A stretch of 64,000 nt of DNA from an uncultured Actinomycetes bacterium (GCA_937888775.1 CALAQT010000542.1:1-64000), one strand, 5' to 3'. Shown: positions 1 through 8,678, counted from the first letter of the stretch. Notes: generated by a model from the sequence alone, not told the origin. Translations and numbers: made by a program.

Positions 1-388
1 AAGGCTCGGCCGGCGCGCCCGGCCGCGGCGGCGCGCTCACATCGCCGGCGCCGGGAGCGCCGCCGATTCGCACGAAGGCCAGTTGCAGCTGGGAGAGCGC
101 ATCGCGGATCGGCCCAGCCTGCTCGGGCGCGGTCGCCTCGATCAACGGCATCAGGGCGCGGATCGCCTCGATCGCCAGCCTGACCTGGCCGGGGTCGCGT
201 TCTGACTCGGTGCCGGGCGCCAGACCGGTGCGTCGCATGCCGAGGTTGACCATCGAGACCACCTGCTCCAGCAGTACGCGCTCGACGCGGATCTGCTTGA
301 TCTCGGCCTCGTATGCGGCCCGCAGCTCGTCCTCGGTCGGCTGGTCGCCCGCGCTGCTCGGCTCCCTGTCGGCATTTTCGGTGCTCAT
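1..388 (-). CDS. DUF1844-like small helical protein (3' end outside window)
   Basis: The ATG at 388 opens a frame with no stop that runs off the left edge, so about 129 residues are visible. After an acidic N-terminus comes a helical region (about residues 20-110) that includes LLEQVVSMVNLGMRR and ends in QLQLAFVRIGG. This resembles the DUF1844 family, small proteins of unknown function. The visible C-terminal part turns Pro/Gly/Ala-rich. The start lies 4 bp after the stop of the ligase gene, so the two are probably co-transcribed. The family assignment is by pattern only and the function is unknown. Confidence 0.6.
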   Translation of the reverse strand, partial: MSTENADREPSSAGDQPTEDELRAAYEAEIKQIRVERVLLEQVVSMVNLGMRRTGLAPGTESERDPGQVRLAIEAIRALMPLIEATAPEQAGPIRDALSQLQLAFVRIGGAPGAGDVSAPPRPGAPAEP

Positions 389-392
389 CGCT

Positions 393-1547
393 TCACCTCC
401 GGGGTGTCTCAAGTACCTGAGAGTAGGTTTCACGGGTCTGCGTGACCGTCGCCGCGTAGATCTCGGCCAGGCTCATCCCCGAGTCGAGCATGCGCCGCTG
501 GCGCTGAGCGCCGTTGAGCGCGGGCAGGCTCACCTCCAGGCCGAGCTCGGCTCTGACCGGCGCCGTCCAGCTCACCAGCCGCTCCAGCGCCTCGGCGCCC
601 GGGTAGGGCCGGCGCCGGTCAAGGTCGAGCAGTTCTCCGTCGAGCCCGTAGCGCAAGGCGCGCCAGACGTTCTCCTCGATCATCCGGTTCGGGAGCTCTC
701 GCTGCGCCCTGCCCTCATCGTCGTCGCGCGCGGCCTGCGCCACGCAGGCGACGATCAACGCGGCCAGCCCCTCGGACTCGGCGGCGCTCTGCTGCGCGTC
801 GCAGATCCTCACCTCCACGGTCCCGAAGGCGAAGTGCGGGCGGATCGACCACCACACCTGCGTGTACTCGACGATCGAGCGCGTTTTGACCAGGAAATCG
901 ATGTAGTCGGCGAACGCGGCCCAGCTTCCGAACGAGTCCGGCACTCCACAGCGCGGAAAGCTCTTGGTGAAGATCTGCGTTCGAGCGCTGTGCATGCCCG
1001 CATCGCGTCCGTCCAGGAACGGCGAGTTGGCCGAGATCGCCAGCAGCACCGGGAGCACCGGCCGCAGCCGGTCACATATCCGGACCGCCCGGTCGGCGCC
1101 CTGGATCCCGACATGGACGTGCAGCGAGAAGGTGTTGTTGCGCCAGGCCGCGTAGCCGAGGCCGTCCCGGACGCGGCGATAGTGCTCGGTATCGATGATC
1201 TGCTGCTGGCGATAGTCAGACCAGGGATGGGTGCCGGTAGCGCCCAGCGCCACGCCGTGCTCGCTCGCGAGCGCGAACAGTCGCCGGCGCCGATCACGCT
1301 GAGCGGCTCGGGCGGCCGCGAGGTCATCGCCGCGCCCGGACCTGATCTCGATCTCGGACGAGATCAGCTCGCCGGCGATCGATTCCGACAGCAGTTGATC
1401 TGAGCCCGCGGCTCGGTGAAGATCTTCGAAGCGCGGGCTCAGCCCCAGCTGCTCGGGATCCAGCAGCGCGAACTCCTCCTCGAGCCCGACCGTGAAATCG
1501 GTCGAAGCGTCGAAGGCCGCGCGAGCGGTGTCGAGATCGAGATCCAC
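393..1547 (-). CDS. Glutamate-cysteine ligase-like carboxylate-amine ligase (GCS2/YbdK family)
   Basis: 384 residues from a GTG start, preceded by an AGGGAC ribosome site and 13 bp after the rex stop. The N-terminal VGLEEEFALLDPE (from about residue 20) is the Mg/glutamate-binding signature of the GCS2 family. Further support is SEIEIRSGR near residue 65 and HVHVGIQG in the core. Family members join an amine to a carboxylate with ATP, and some make gamma-glutamylcysteine for thiol synthesis. Actinobacteria carry several paralogues (EgtA, YbdK types), so the exact substrate cannot be told. The length is normal for YbdK-type enzymes. The neighbouring redox genes (rex, glutaredoxin) fit thiol metabolism but do not prove it. 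Confidence 0.85.
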   Translation of the reverse strand: MDLDLDTARAAFDASTDFTVGLEEEFALLDPEQLGLSPRFEDLHRAAGSDQLLSESIAGELISSEIEIRSGRGDDLAAARAAQRDRRRRLFALASEHGVALGATGTHPWSDYRQQQIIDTEHYRRVRDGLGYAAWRNNTFSLHVHVGIQGADRAVRICDRLRPVLPVLLAISANSPFLDGRDAGMHSARTQIFTKSFPRCGVPDSFGSWAAFADYIDFLVKTRSIVEYTQVWWSIRPHFAFGTVEVRICDAQQSAAESEGLAALIVACVAQAARDDDEGRAQRELPNRMIEENVWRALRYGLDGELLDLDRRRPYPGAEALERLVSWTAPVRAELGLEVSLPALNGAQRQRRMLDSGMSLAEIYAATVTQTRETYSQVLETPRR

Positions 1548-1560
1548 GTCCCTGAGGCCA

Positions 1561-2235
1561 CTAGGTCAGATAGAAGTACAGCGCGTAGAGCAGATCGACT
1601 GCGGGACTGGAGGTGTGAACGGTGACCTCGGGCGGGACCTGGAGCAGCGCGTCCGAGTAGTTGAAGATGATCTTCACGCCGGCCTCTGCCAGTTGGTCGG
1701 CGAGCAGCTGGGCCGCGGCGGATGGAACCGCCAGCACCGCGACGACGATCTCGTCATCGTCGACGACCGTGAGCAGATCCGAGTTATGGCGCACGGTCAG
1801 CGGTCCGATGTGAGTCCCGACCTTGGCCTGGTCGACGTCGAACATCGCCACCACCCGGAAGCCGTGGTCGGCGAAGATGTCGGAGGTGGCGATCGCGGTG
1901 CCCAGGTGCCCGGCCCCGAACAGCGCGATGTTGTGCTGGCCGGCGGTCCGCAGGATCTTGCGGATCTGTGAGACCAGCGAGTCGACGTTGTAGCCGACTC
2001 CGCGCTTGCCGAACTTGCCGAACCCCGACAGGTCCCGGCGGATCTGGGTGGAGTTGACGTGCGTGTAGTCGGCGAGCTCCTGTGAGGAGATCGTCTCCTT
2101 GCCCATCTTGCGTGCTTGAGTTAGGACCTGCAGATAGCGAGACAACCGCGCGGCCACCCCGAGTGAAAGCTTCTCCCCCGGCTTGTCGCCTCCCGGCTGA
2201 GCCGACTCGGTACCGCGGCCGACCGTGTAGCTCAT
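1561..2235 (-). CDS. rex: Redox-sensing transcriptional repressor Rex
   Basis: 224 residues. Residues about 28-85 form the winged helix (LSRYLQVL, ISSQELADYTHV, QIRRDLSGFGKFGKRGVGY), very close to known Rex proteins. A Rossmann fold follows with FGAGHLGTAI at about 106-115 for NAD(H) binding. Rex represses respiratory and fermentation genes and leaves DNA when NADH rises. It has a Gly/Glu-rich N-terminal extension of about 20 residues, as in many actinobacterial Rex proteins. It lies between the ligase gene and a glutaredoxin-like gene on the same strand. I saw no clear Rex operator upstream. Confidence 0.95.
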   Translation of the reverse strand: MSYTVGRGTESAQPGGDKPGEKLSLGVAARLSRYLQVLTQARKMGKETISSQELADYTHVNSTQIRRDLSGFGKFGKRGVGYNVDSLVSQIRKILRTAGQHNIALFGAGHLGTAIATSDIFADHGFRVVAMFDVDQAKVGTHIGPLTVRHNSDLLTVVDDDEIVVAVLAVPSAAAQLLADQLAEAGVKIIFNYSDALLQVPPEVTVHTSSPAVDLLYALYFYLT

Positions 2236-2247
2236 GGGCGCTGCACT

Positions 2248-2484
2248 CTAACCGAGCCGTTGCTCCAGCTCGGCCTGGTCGACGAATAGGGCAAATGCCT
2301 CCACCCCATCGATCGTAACGACCGGGATTCGCTCCAGATACGCGCGCAGCAGGGAATCGTCGAGATCGATGTCCTGCTCCTTGAGTACGAACGGGTGCGT
2401 GGCGCGGACTGAGAGCAGGATCTCCCGGGCCTCGTCACACAGACAGCATCCGGCCCGTCCGTAGAGCGTGACGGTCGGAATCAC
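2248..2484 (-). CDS. Glutaredoxin-like small thiol protein (DUF836 type)
   Basis: 78 residues from the GTG at 2484, giving an N-terminus IPTVTLYGRAGCCLCDE, which is how this family normally begins. The CCLC sequence holds the CxxC-type redox site. PVVTIDG is the cis-proline region that completes a thioredoxin fold. The frame is open further upstream to an ATG at 2511 and a GTG at 2520. Both lie inside the 58-bp tandem repeat, and the ATG has an AAAGGTGAG ribosome site supplied by the repeat, so a 9-12 residue N-terminal extension is possible. It probably acts in cytoplasmic disulfide exchange. The stop is 12 bp before the rex start. Confidence 0.7.
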   Translation of the reverse strand: MIPTVTLYGRAGCCLCDEAREILLSVRATHPFVLKEQDIDLDDSLLRAYLERIPVVTIDGVEAFALFVDQAELEQRLG

Positions 2485-2492
2485 GCCCTCAC

Positions 2493-2724
2493 GCGGACCT
2501 CGGCTCCGCATCCAGCTCACCTTTGGCGAGGTCCGCGTGAGTCATCCGCTGCGGACCTCGGCTCCGCATCCAGCTCACCTTTGGCGAGGTCCGCGTGAGT
2601 CATCCGCTGCGGACCTCGGCTCCGCATCCAGCTCACCTTTGGCGAGGTCCGCGTGAGTCATCCGCTGCGGACCTCGGCTCCGCATCCAGCTCACCTTTGG
2701 CGAGGTCCGCGTGAGTCATCCGGC
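2493..2724. repeat. Four tandem 58-bp repeats, each with a 10-bp palindrome
   Basis: Units begin at 2493, 2551, 2609 and 2667 and are nearly identical. Each contains gcggacctcg, a 24-nt spacer, cgaggtccgc (a perfect 10-bp inverted repeat) and a 14-nt tail. The array fills the space between the tsaD stop (2716-2718, inside the last unit) and the glutaredoxin-like start. On the minus strand each unit also holds AAAGGTGAG followed 4 nt later by ATG, a complete translation-start module. Since 58 is not a multiple of three, the reading frame changes from unit to unit. Confidence 0.95.
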
Positions 2725-3708
2725 TCCCCGTTCCCCGGTCGCATAGACATCCAGCGCCAGATAGGCAGGATAGGCCAGCGGCTCGACGTAGCGCGCGGCG
2801 CTGGCGATCATCGCCGCATTGTCGGTGCACAGCTCACGCGGCGGCACGTCGAGCTCGACGTCGAGCGTGGCCAGCCTGGCGCGCAGCGCATCGTTGGCCG
2901 CCACGCCGCCGCCGATCGCCAGCCGATCAAGTCCGGTGTCGGCCAGCGCCCGCTTGACCCGGATCGCCAGCGACTCAACGATCGCGTGCTGATAGGAGGC
3001 GGCAAGGTCGGCTCGCCGGCGCTGGGCCTCGGCCTCGCCAAGGTCGCGGATCCGGTACAGCAGTGCGGTCTTGAGCCCGGCAAAGGAGAAATCGAGTCCC
3101 TTCATGCGCGCGCCGGCGGGGAACGCAAACGCTTGGGGATCTCCCTCGCGCGCCAGACGCTCCAGCGCCGCTCCGCCCGGATAGCCCAGGCCCAGCAGGC
3201 GCGCCCCCTTGTCGAACGCCTCCCCGGCGGCGTCGTCGAGCGTCTGGCCCAGCGCCTGCCAGCGCGGGCCTCGATCCGCCACGCGCGCCAGGAACGTATG
3301 GCCGCCGCTGGCGACGAGGCTCAGAAATGGAGGCGCGAACGGGGTCGGGCCCAGGAAGCTGGCGGCGATGTGCCCATGCAGATGGTCGACCGCGGCCAGC
3401 GGCAGCCGGTAGGAGGCCGCCAGGGCCTTGGCCGTCGCCAGGCCGACCAGCAGCGCGGCGACCAAGCCCGGCCCGCGGGTGACGGCGATCAGCCCCACTT
3501 CGGGGAGTTTCGCGTCCGCAGTGCGCAGAGCCTCGTCGACGGCGTCGCCGATCAGCTCCAGGTGCTGGCGTGAGGCGATCTCGGGCACGACGCCGCCGTA
3601 CCGATCGTGGATTCCCTGTGAGGAGATCACGTTGGCGAGAATCTCGCCCGTCTCGGTGATCACCGCCGCGCACGTGTCGTCGCAGCTGGTCTCGATCGCC
3701 AGGATCAC
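2716..3708 (-). CDS. tsaD: tRNA N6-adenosine threonylcarbamoyltransferase TsaD
   Basis: 330 residues from the GTG at 3708, which overlaps the rimI stop as GTGA; a longer frame begins at 3750 but would intrude into rimI. The protein starts ILAIETSCDDTCAAV, the family signature. SRQHLE and DHLHGHIAA supply metal-binding histidines, and IAVTRGPGLVAALLVG the ASKHA-fold core. With TsaB and TsaE it transfers the threonylcarbamoyl group to A37 of ANN-reading tRNAs (t6A). It is last in tsaE-tsaB-rimI-tsaD, every junction of which is a 4-bp overlap, so translation is probably coupled. Confidence 0.95.
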   Translation of the reverse strand: MILAIETSCDDTCAAVITETGEILANVISSQGIHDRYGGVVPEIASRQHLELIGDAVDEALRTADAKLPEVGLIAVTRGPGLVAALLVGLATAKALAASYRLPLAAVDHLHGHIAASFLGPTPFAPPFLSLVASGGHTFLARVADRGPRWQALGQTLDDAAGEAFDKGARLLGLGYPGGAALERLAREGDPQAFAFPAGARMKGLDFSFAGLKTALLYRIRDLGEAEAQRRRADLAASYQHAIVESLAIRVKRALADTGLDRLAIGGGVAANDALRARLATLDVELDVPPRELCTDNAAMIASAARYVEPLAYPAYLALDVYATGERGAG

Positions 3709-4184
3709 CCGGCGGCGCCCGACGTCGACGTCGTGTCGGCCGTGCGCCACATGATCACCGCATCCTCACCAGTGTCGCGGTAGTAGCGCGGACGGGTTCC
3801 CGCCGAACGGAACCCGAGCTGCTCGTAGAGCGCGATCGCCGGCACGTTGGAGGTGCGCACCTCCAACGTGAACTGACGGTCGCGACCGGCCCGCTCGAAC
3901 ATCTCCTCCAGCAGCGCCCGGCCGATCCCGCATCGGCGCGACGCCGGGTCGACGGCGACGTTCATCAAATGCCAGACCTGGTCATAGCGCGCACAGATCA
4001 GGTAGCCGGCGATCCGCCGCGTATCGGCGGCGACGCCGGCCAGGCATATGCCCGAGGGCTTTGACAGCTCCAGCACGAACATCGCCAATGACCATGGCGT
4101 CGGAAACGCGCGCCGCTCGATGGCGATCACCTGAGGGAGATCTGAGTAGCTGAGCGGACGGATCTTGAAGGTCTGGTTCGTCAT
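3705..4184 (-). CDS. rimI: GNAT acetyltransferase RimI (ribosomal protein S18 N-acetyltransferase type)
   Basis: 159 residues with a GNAT fold: IRPLSYSDLPQVIAIERRAF at the N-terminus and the acetyl-CoA loop RRCGIGRALLEEMFERA at about residues 85-101. ALYEQLGFRSAGTRPRYY near the C-terminus is typical of RimI. RimI acetylates the N-terminal alanine of S18, and in actinobacteria it may acetylate other N-termini. It overlaps tsaB upstream (ATGA) and tsaD downstream (GTGA). This gene order is common for the t6A cluster in Gram-positive bacteria. Confidence 0.92.
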   Translation of the reverse strand: MTNQTFKIRPLSYSDLPQVIAIERRAFPTPWSLAMFVLELSKPSGICLAGVAADTRRIAGYLICARYDQVWHLMNVAVDPASRRCGIGRALLEEMFERAGRDRQFTLEVRTSNVPAIALYEQLGFRSAGTRPRYYRDTGEDAVIMWRTADTTSTSGAAG

Positions 4185-4954
4185 CGAGTGTCTGCGGCGC
4201 GAAGGTTGATCTCGGCGTCGGGAATCCGTAGATACTCGGGTGAAACCTGCTCAGGAGCCACCGCGCGGAGCGCGCTGGCCAGCCGGCAATGGCTGACCGC
4301 GGTGACCTTGTGGAGCTCTGAATCGTCCGCTGGGATCCAAATCCCTCGACGCTCGAGAAGCGTCCGGAATTCTACCGCCCCGTCACCGACGGCCAGCCAG
4401 CCGGGACCAGGCGCTTGCAGCGCCGCGACCAGCGCACCGGGCGCCACGGCCAGCGGCGCCAGCACGCGCTCGCCGAGCGCCCCGGTGCCCAAGCCAATGC
4501 ACCAGCCGGCGGCGAATACCTCGCCGCGCCGTGCGTCGAGCACCGCCAGCGCCCGCAGCGGCGCCGCCCGATGCGCAGACGGGCAATCCGCGGGCCGCTG
4601 CCCGGCGGGATCCAGAGTGGCGGCGGCCGCGCCGGCGGCCAGCGACTCAAGCGTCGAGATCCCCACCAACGGCAGGCCGTGGGCACGCCCAAGCGCCCGT
4701 GCCGTTGCGACTCCAATCCGCAGCCCGGTGAAGGTGCCCGGGCCGACTCCGACGGCGATTCGGTCAAGCTCGGACCAGCTCGTCTGCGCGCGCTCGAGGG
4801 TCTCGACGATCAGCGACATCAGCAGCGTCGTGTGGCGCGGCCTGACGCCGGGCGGGGGGTCGTCGCGCCCCTGGGCGGACTTGGCGTCATCGTCGGTGTC
4901 CAGGACGGCGACAGTGGTGGCCCGCGTCGCCGTGTCGAAGCCCAGGATCCTCAC
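4181..4954 (-). CDS. tsaB: t6A synthesis partner protein TsaB
   Basis: 257 residues from the GTG at 4954, overlapping the tsaE stop by GTGA; longer frames start inside tsaE and are unlikely. The start RILGFDTATRATTVAVLD and the motif VGVGPGTFTGLRIGVATARAL are diagnostic of TsaB, the non-catalytic partner of TsaD. A loop around residues 125-150 rich in Ala/Pro/Arg lengthens it slightly. It works in the cytoplasmic TsaBDE complex. Confidence 0.93.
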   Translation of the reverse strand: MRILGFDTATRATTVAVLDTDDDAKSAQGRDDPPPGVRPRHTTLLMSLIVETLERAQTSWSELDRIAVGVGPGTFTGLRIGVATARALGRAHGLPLVGISTLESLAAGAAAATLDPAGQRPADCPSAHRAAPLRALAVLDARRGEVFAAGWCIGLGTGALGERVLAPLAVAPGALVAALQAPGPGWLAVGDGAVEFRTLLERRGIWIPADDSELHKVTAVSHCRLASALRAVAPEQVSPEYLRIPDAEINLRAADTR

Positions 4955-5382
4955 GCGATGCTCACCCGGCGTCGATCGCCGCCGACGTGCTCGAGCGTGA
5001 CGCGCGCCACGATCCGGGCGAAGCCGGCGATCGCCTCCTCCCCACCCTGCGGCCATTCGACGAACGCGATCGTATCGGGACCCAGGTAGTCGGCGAGCAG
5101 ATCCGGGTCCTCGCCAGCCAGGCCCGGCACCCGGTACAGATCGAGGTGGGCCACGGTGACCCTGGCGGCGTAACGCTGCCCGATCGTGAACGTGGGGCTG
5201 GTGACCGGACCGGTGACGCCCAGCCTGCGCGCCGCGCCGCGCACGAATGTCGTCTTGCCGGCGCCGAGCTCGCCTGAAACGAGCACCACGTCACCAGCGC
5301 TCAGATGCACGGCCAATTCCGCGCCGAGGGCCTCGGTCTGCGCCGCGCTGCCGGACTGGAACTGGCCCCGCACGCGCGACAC
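4951..5382 (-). CDS. tsaE: t6A synthesis ATPase TsaE
   Basis: 143 residues from the GTG at 5382. The P-loop GELGAGKTTFVRG, the PTFTIGQRY switch region and HLDLYR, characteristic of TsaE, are all present. TsaE hydrolyses ATP to reset TsaBD. An open frame extends far upstream to 6819, but that part is antisense to the flippase gene and is a GC-rich shadow. The start is 46 bp from the divergent flippase start, so both promoters must lie in or near this short gap. Confidence 0.92.
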   Translation of the reverse strand: MSRVRGQFQSGSAAQTEALGAELAVHLSAGDVVLVSGELGAGKTTFVRGAARRLGVTGPVTSPTFTIGQRYAARVTVAHLDLYRVPGLAGEDPDLLADYLGPDTIAFVEWPQGGEEAIAGFARIVARVTLEHVGGDRRRVSIA

Positions 5383-5427
5383 TGTAGTGGCGCCCGCGGG
5401 AGGTACCTCAGGGCTTTCGCTACCGTC

Positions 5428-6864
5428 ATGGGCGTCATGACTCCCCCCGCGACCGATCGGACACCGGGTCGCCTTTCCGCGCTGAGGCAGCGCCTGGCAC
5501 CAGGACCGGGCGGCCTGTCCGCCTCGCTGACCGAGCTGCGCGGCTCCGAGACGGCCAAAGCAGCCGGGCTGGCCGGCGCGATGATCGCCAACAACGTGAT
5601 CGCGCTCGGCTCGACGGTCGTGTTCGTGCGGCTGCTCAACGACTACGGCTCGCTGGCGGCGCTGATCAGCTACTTCCTGATCCTGTCGGTGGTCGGCCAG
5701 GCGCTCCAGGTGGCGACCGCCCGCGAGAGCGTGCTTGGCCATCTCGGCGTCGGCCGCGGCCTGATCGCGACCGTCAGCCGGTGGACCAAGACGATGCTGG
5801 TCTTCACGGTGGCGCTGGCGGTGATCTCGATCCTGCTGCGTGACCCGATCGCCTCGGCAGTCGGCGTAAAGCACGATCAGTGGGCTGCCGCGATCGGGCT
5901 TCCCGCGGCTGGGCTGTGGCTCGAGCTGTCGATCCTGCGCGGTGTGCTGCAGGGAGTCGGCGACTACAAGGGCGTCGGGATCAGTTTGATCGGCGAGCAG
6001 GCGGCCCGGTTGGTGATGGGCGCGGGGTTGGCCGCGGGCGGACTGGGAGTTACCGGAGCCTACCTGGGCACCCCGCTGTCGTTCATCGCAATGGGCATCT
6101 TCTGCGCGGTCCGCCTCCGTAAGCACGTCGAGCGGCTGGCCGAGCCCTCCGCGGGCCTGGCGCCCGCCAGGGCCGCCCTGTCGCTGTGGATGCACGTGCG
6201 GCGAGCCTGGGCGCCGATCGCCGGCCTGATCATGATCGCGGTACTGCAGAACATCGACATCATCGCCGCCAAGCATCGTTTCGGCACGAGCCTGGCCAGC
6301 TCCTACAGCGCCACCGCCGTCGCCGCCAAGGTCCTGGTCTGGGTGGCCATGGGAGCGGGCTTCTATCTCGTTCCTGAGGTCTCGCGCCGGCGCGCGGCCG
6401 GTGAGGACACGCGTCCGGTCCTGTTCCGCGCGCTGGGGATCATCATCGTCTGCGCTGTCCCGGTCCTGCTGATCTTCGCCTTCGAGTCTCACCTGCTGCT
6501 CAAGATCGCCTTCGGGGCCAAGAAGACGAAGGCCGCCGACTCGCTGTTCGTTCTCGGGGCCGCGTTCACGGTCCTGTCCGCGACCTACCTGGCGATCCAG
6601 TACCTGCTGGCGCTCAAGCGCACCTGGTTCCTGATCGCGATCGGAGTGGTGGCGGTGGCCGAGCCGATCCTCTTGCTGGGCGCGTCTCGCAAGCCGGCCG
6701 GCTTCGCCGCCGTGGTGCTCGCCGTGCAGGCGGCCGGCGCGCTGCTGGCCTTCGGGTTCGCCCTGCACCGTCAGAAGCCGCCGCCCCAGGACGCCGATGG
6801 CCTCATGGTCAGGGTGCAAACCACTCCTGAGCTCGCCGCCGCCGTCAGCGCCGAAACGGCGTAG
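5428..6864 (+). CDS. Polysaccharide flippase-like membrane protein (MOP superfamily)
   Basis: 478 residues from the ATG at 5428 (a second ATG is at 5437). After about 40 polar residues come 12 or so hydrophobic segments, beginning with AGLAGAMIANNVIALGSTVVFV. Features such as VFVRLLNDYGSLAALISYF and QALQVATARE near the start resemble Wzx-type and other MOP exporters that flip lipid-linked sugars. It stands alone, divergent from the t6A cluster and convergent with udg, with no glycosyltransferases next to it, so its substrate is unknown. Confidence 0.7.
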   Translation: MGVMTPPATDRTPGRLSALRQRLAPGPGGLSASLTELRGSETAKAAGLAGAMIANNVIALGSTVVFVRLLNDYGSLAALISYFLILSVVGQALQVATARESVLGHLGVGRGLIATVSRWTKTMLVFTVALAVISILLRDPIASAVGVKHDQWAAAIGLPAAGLWLELSILRGVLQGVGDYKGVGISLIGEQAARLVMGAGLAAGGLGVTGAYLGTPLSFIAMGIFCAVRLRKHVERLAEPSAGLAPARAALSLWMHVRRAWAPIAGLIMIAVLQNIDIIAAKHRFGTSLASSYSATAVAAKVLVWVAMGAGFYLVPEVSRRRAAGEDTRPVLFRALGIIIVCAVPVLLIFAFESHLLLKIAFGAKKTKAADSLFVLGAAFTVLSATYLAIQYLLALKRTWFLIAIGVVAVAEPILLLGASRKPAGFAAVVLAVQAAGALLAFGFALHRQKPPPQDADGLMVRVQTTPELAAAVSAETA

Positions 6865-6918
6865 CGCCTGCCGACCGCCGCTGACCGGGCTTGAGCGCGG
6901 GCTCCGGCGCCTGCGCAG

Positions 6919-7695
6919 CTAGAACAGTCCGAGCTGCGGCGCCGGATCAGGATCCGCGCCGACGGCGGTCCGGTCACGCCAGGGCGACCCCTGCACCTCA
7001 CGCTCAAGCTCCCGCGCAGCGGGAGGCTGGAGCGCGTGGGGCGGCTGCCGCGGCGGTGCGGGGCTGCGGGACCCATCCTCGCCACGGTGAGGCAAATCCG
7101 GTTGCTCGGGCGCGCCCACTGCCAGCAGCTCCGGGATCCGGGAGAAATCGGATCGCAGCATCTCCAGCGTGGAAGGCGTGTAGAGAGCGGCGGCCGGGTG
7201 GTAGAGCGGGTACAGCCGCACGGCCCGCACGCCGATCACGCGCACCTCCTCCTGACCGTGCAGGCGAGAGATTCCGGTCGTGTCGCCGCGCAGCAGCTTG
7301 GTGGCGAAGTTACCCAGCGTGCAGATCACCTTTGGCTCGATCAGCTCGACCTGACTGCGCAGGTAGCTCTGACAGGACTCGATCTCGTTGGGATGCGGAT
7401 CACGGTTGCCCGGCGGGCGGCACTTGAGCGTGTTGGCGATGAACACGTCCTCGCGCCGCAGCCCGATCTCCCCCAGCAGCTTGTCGAGCAGCTTGCCGGC
7501 CTGACCGACGAACGGCAGTCCCAGCCGGTCTTCGTTGGCGCCCGGCGCCTCGCCGACGAACATCAGGTCGGCGTCGGCATTCCCGCAGCCGAACACGACC
7601 GTCGTGCGGGTCTGGTGCAGAGGGCAGCGGACGCACTCTCGCGCCTCCTCGTACACGGCCTTGAGCCGTCCCCTGCGCTCTGTGGCGCCTGTCAC
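6919..7695 (-). CDS. Uracil-DNA glycosylase, family 4 (Fe-S type)
   Basis: 258 residues from a GTG at 7695; an open frame continues to 7785 but reads low-quality sequence. Four cysteines for a 4Fe-4S cluster are visible (ECVRCPL, LKCRPPG, ESCQSY). Motif A is GEAPGANEDRLGLPFVG and motif B is YHPAAALYT. These define family-4 UDG, which removes uracil from DNA at the start of base excision repair. The last 60 residues are a Pro/Arg-rich tail. The gene is convergent with the flippase and divergent from the DUF2520 gene. Confidence 0.9.
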   Translation of the reverse strand: MTGATERRGRLKAVYEEARECVRCPLHQTRTTVVFGCGNADADLMFVGEAPGANEDRLGLPFVGQAGKLLDKLLGEIGLRREDVFIANTLKCRPPGNRDPHPNEIESCQSYLRSQVELIEPKVICTLGNFATKLLRGDTTGISRLHGQEEVRVIGVRAVRLYPLYHPAAALYTPSTLEMLRSDFSRIPELLAVGAPEQPDLPHRGEDGSRSPAPPRQPPHALQPPAARELEREVQGSPWRDRTAVGADPDPAPQLGLF

Positions 7696-7808
7696 GCTCA
7701 GGAATGGTAGTTCGGCGCTCAGACGGGTATTATTGACGACGAGGCCGCGACCCGCGAGGGAGCGGACCTCACGCAAGCCACCCAATACACCACCGACCGG
7801 TATCTCTG

Positions 7809-8678
7809 ATGTGGGAACTGGAACGGAATCAACCCTCCACTAACTCTGCGCGCGACTCCGTCGCGTTGAAGCGCGTGACGATTGTCGGCCGCGGTCGGCT
7901 GGGCACCGCGCTCGCCACCGGTTTGCGTGAGGCTGGGCTGATTGTCGAAGGACCCCTGGGACGCGACGCCGAGCCGGCGTTCACCGGTCTCCCTCCGCGC
8001 GAACCCGCTCACGGCGACCCGGCGGTGGTTCTGCTGTGCGTCCCGGACGGCGAGATCGCTCGAGCGGCCGCCAAGCTCGCCCCCGGCCTGATCGTCGGGC
8101 ATTGCTCGGGAGCCACCGCTCTGGAGGCGCTCGGCCCGCACGAGCGCTTCTCGCTGCACCCGCTGATGACCGTCACCGCCGCCGGCGCCAGGTTCGCGGG
8201 CGCAGGGGCGGCGATCGCCGGGAGTACGCCGCGCGCGCTAAGCATCGCAGCCCAACTCGCCGACGCTGTGGGCATGAACCCGGTGGCGCTCGCCGACGAC
8301 GACCGGGCCGCCTACCACGCGGCGGCTTCGATCGCCTCTAACTTCCTGATCACCCTGGAGGCGGCCGCCGAGCGGCTCGCCGCCGGCGCCGGGGTGCGAA
8401 GGGAGATGCTCGTGCCGCTGGTCCGCGCCACCGTCGAGAACTGGGCAGCGCTCGGCGCGGAGCGCGCCCTGACCGGTCCGATCGCCCGAGGCGATGAGCT
8501 GACGGTTCAGCGCCAGCGCGAGGCAGTCGCCCAACGGGCCGGCGATCTGCTGCCGCTGTTCGATGCCCTGGTCCAAGCAACGCGAGCATTGGCGAACCCC
8601 GGAAGACCCGCCACCGGATCCGCGGTCTCAGACGCTGCGACCGAGCGCCGGGAGCCCATCGAGGCCACCGTCGCATGA
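7809..8678 (+). CDS. Rossmann-fold / DUF2520 oxidoreductase-like protein, candidate ketopantoate reductase
   Basis: 289 residues. VTIVGRGRLGTALATGL (from about residue 22) is a dinucleotide-binding fold, followed by VVLLCVPDGEIARAA and HCSGATALEAL. A DUF2520 all-helical C-terminal half starts near RFSLHPLMTV and includes YHAAASIASNFL, as in 6-phosphogluconate dehydrogenase-like enzymes. Its stop overlaps the panC start (ATGA), so the two are made together. PanB, PanC and PanD are all in this operon but no classical PanE. This gene is therefore the natural candidate for the NADPH-dependent ketopantoate reductase, by inference only. The N-terminal 20 residues may not be translated. Confidence 0.75.
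   Translation: MWELERNQPSTNSARDSVALKRVTIVGRGRLGTALATGLREAGLIVEGPLGRDAEPAFTGLPPREPAHGDPAVVLLCVPDGEIARAAAKLAPGLIVGHCSGATALEALGPHERFSLHPLMTVTAAGARFAGAGAAIAGSTPRALSIAAQLADAVGMNPVALADDDRAAYHAAASIASNFLITLEAAAERLAAGAGVRREMLVPLVRATVENWAALGAERALTGPIARGDELTVQRQREAVAQRAGDLLPLFDALVQATRALANPGRPATGSAVSDAATERREPIEATVA

Noticed and set aside
210..1403. 397-codon plus-strand open frame
   Set aside because: Fully antisense to the GCS2 ligase gene, which has real motifs.
2493..2724. CRISPR array
   Set aside because: Units are contiguous identical 58-mers with no variable spacers, and no cas genes are near.
4951..6819. 622-codon minus-strand open frame
   Set aside because: Only the last 143 codons (TsaE) are protein-like. 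The rest is antisense to the flippase gene, His/Gln/Asp/Arg-rich shadow sequence caused by high GC.
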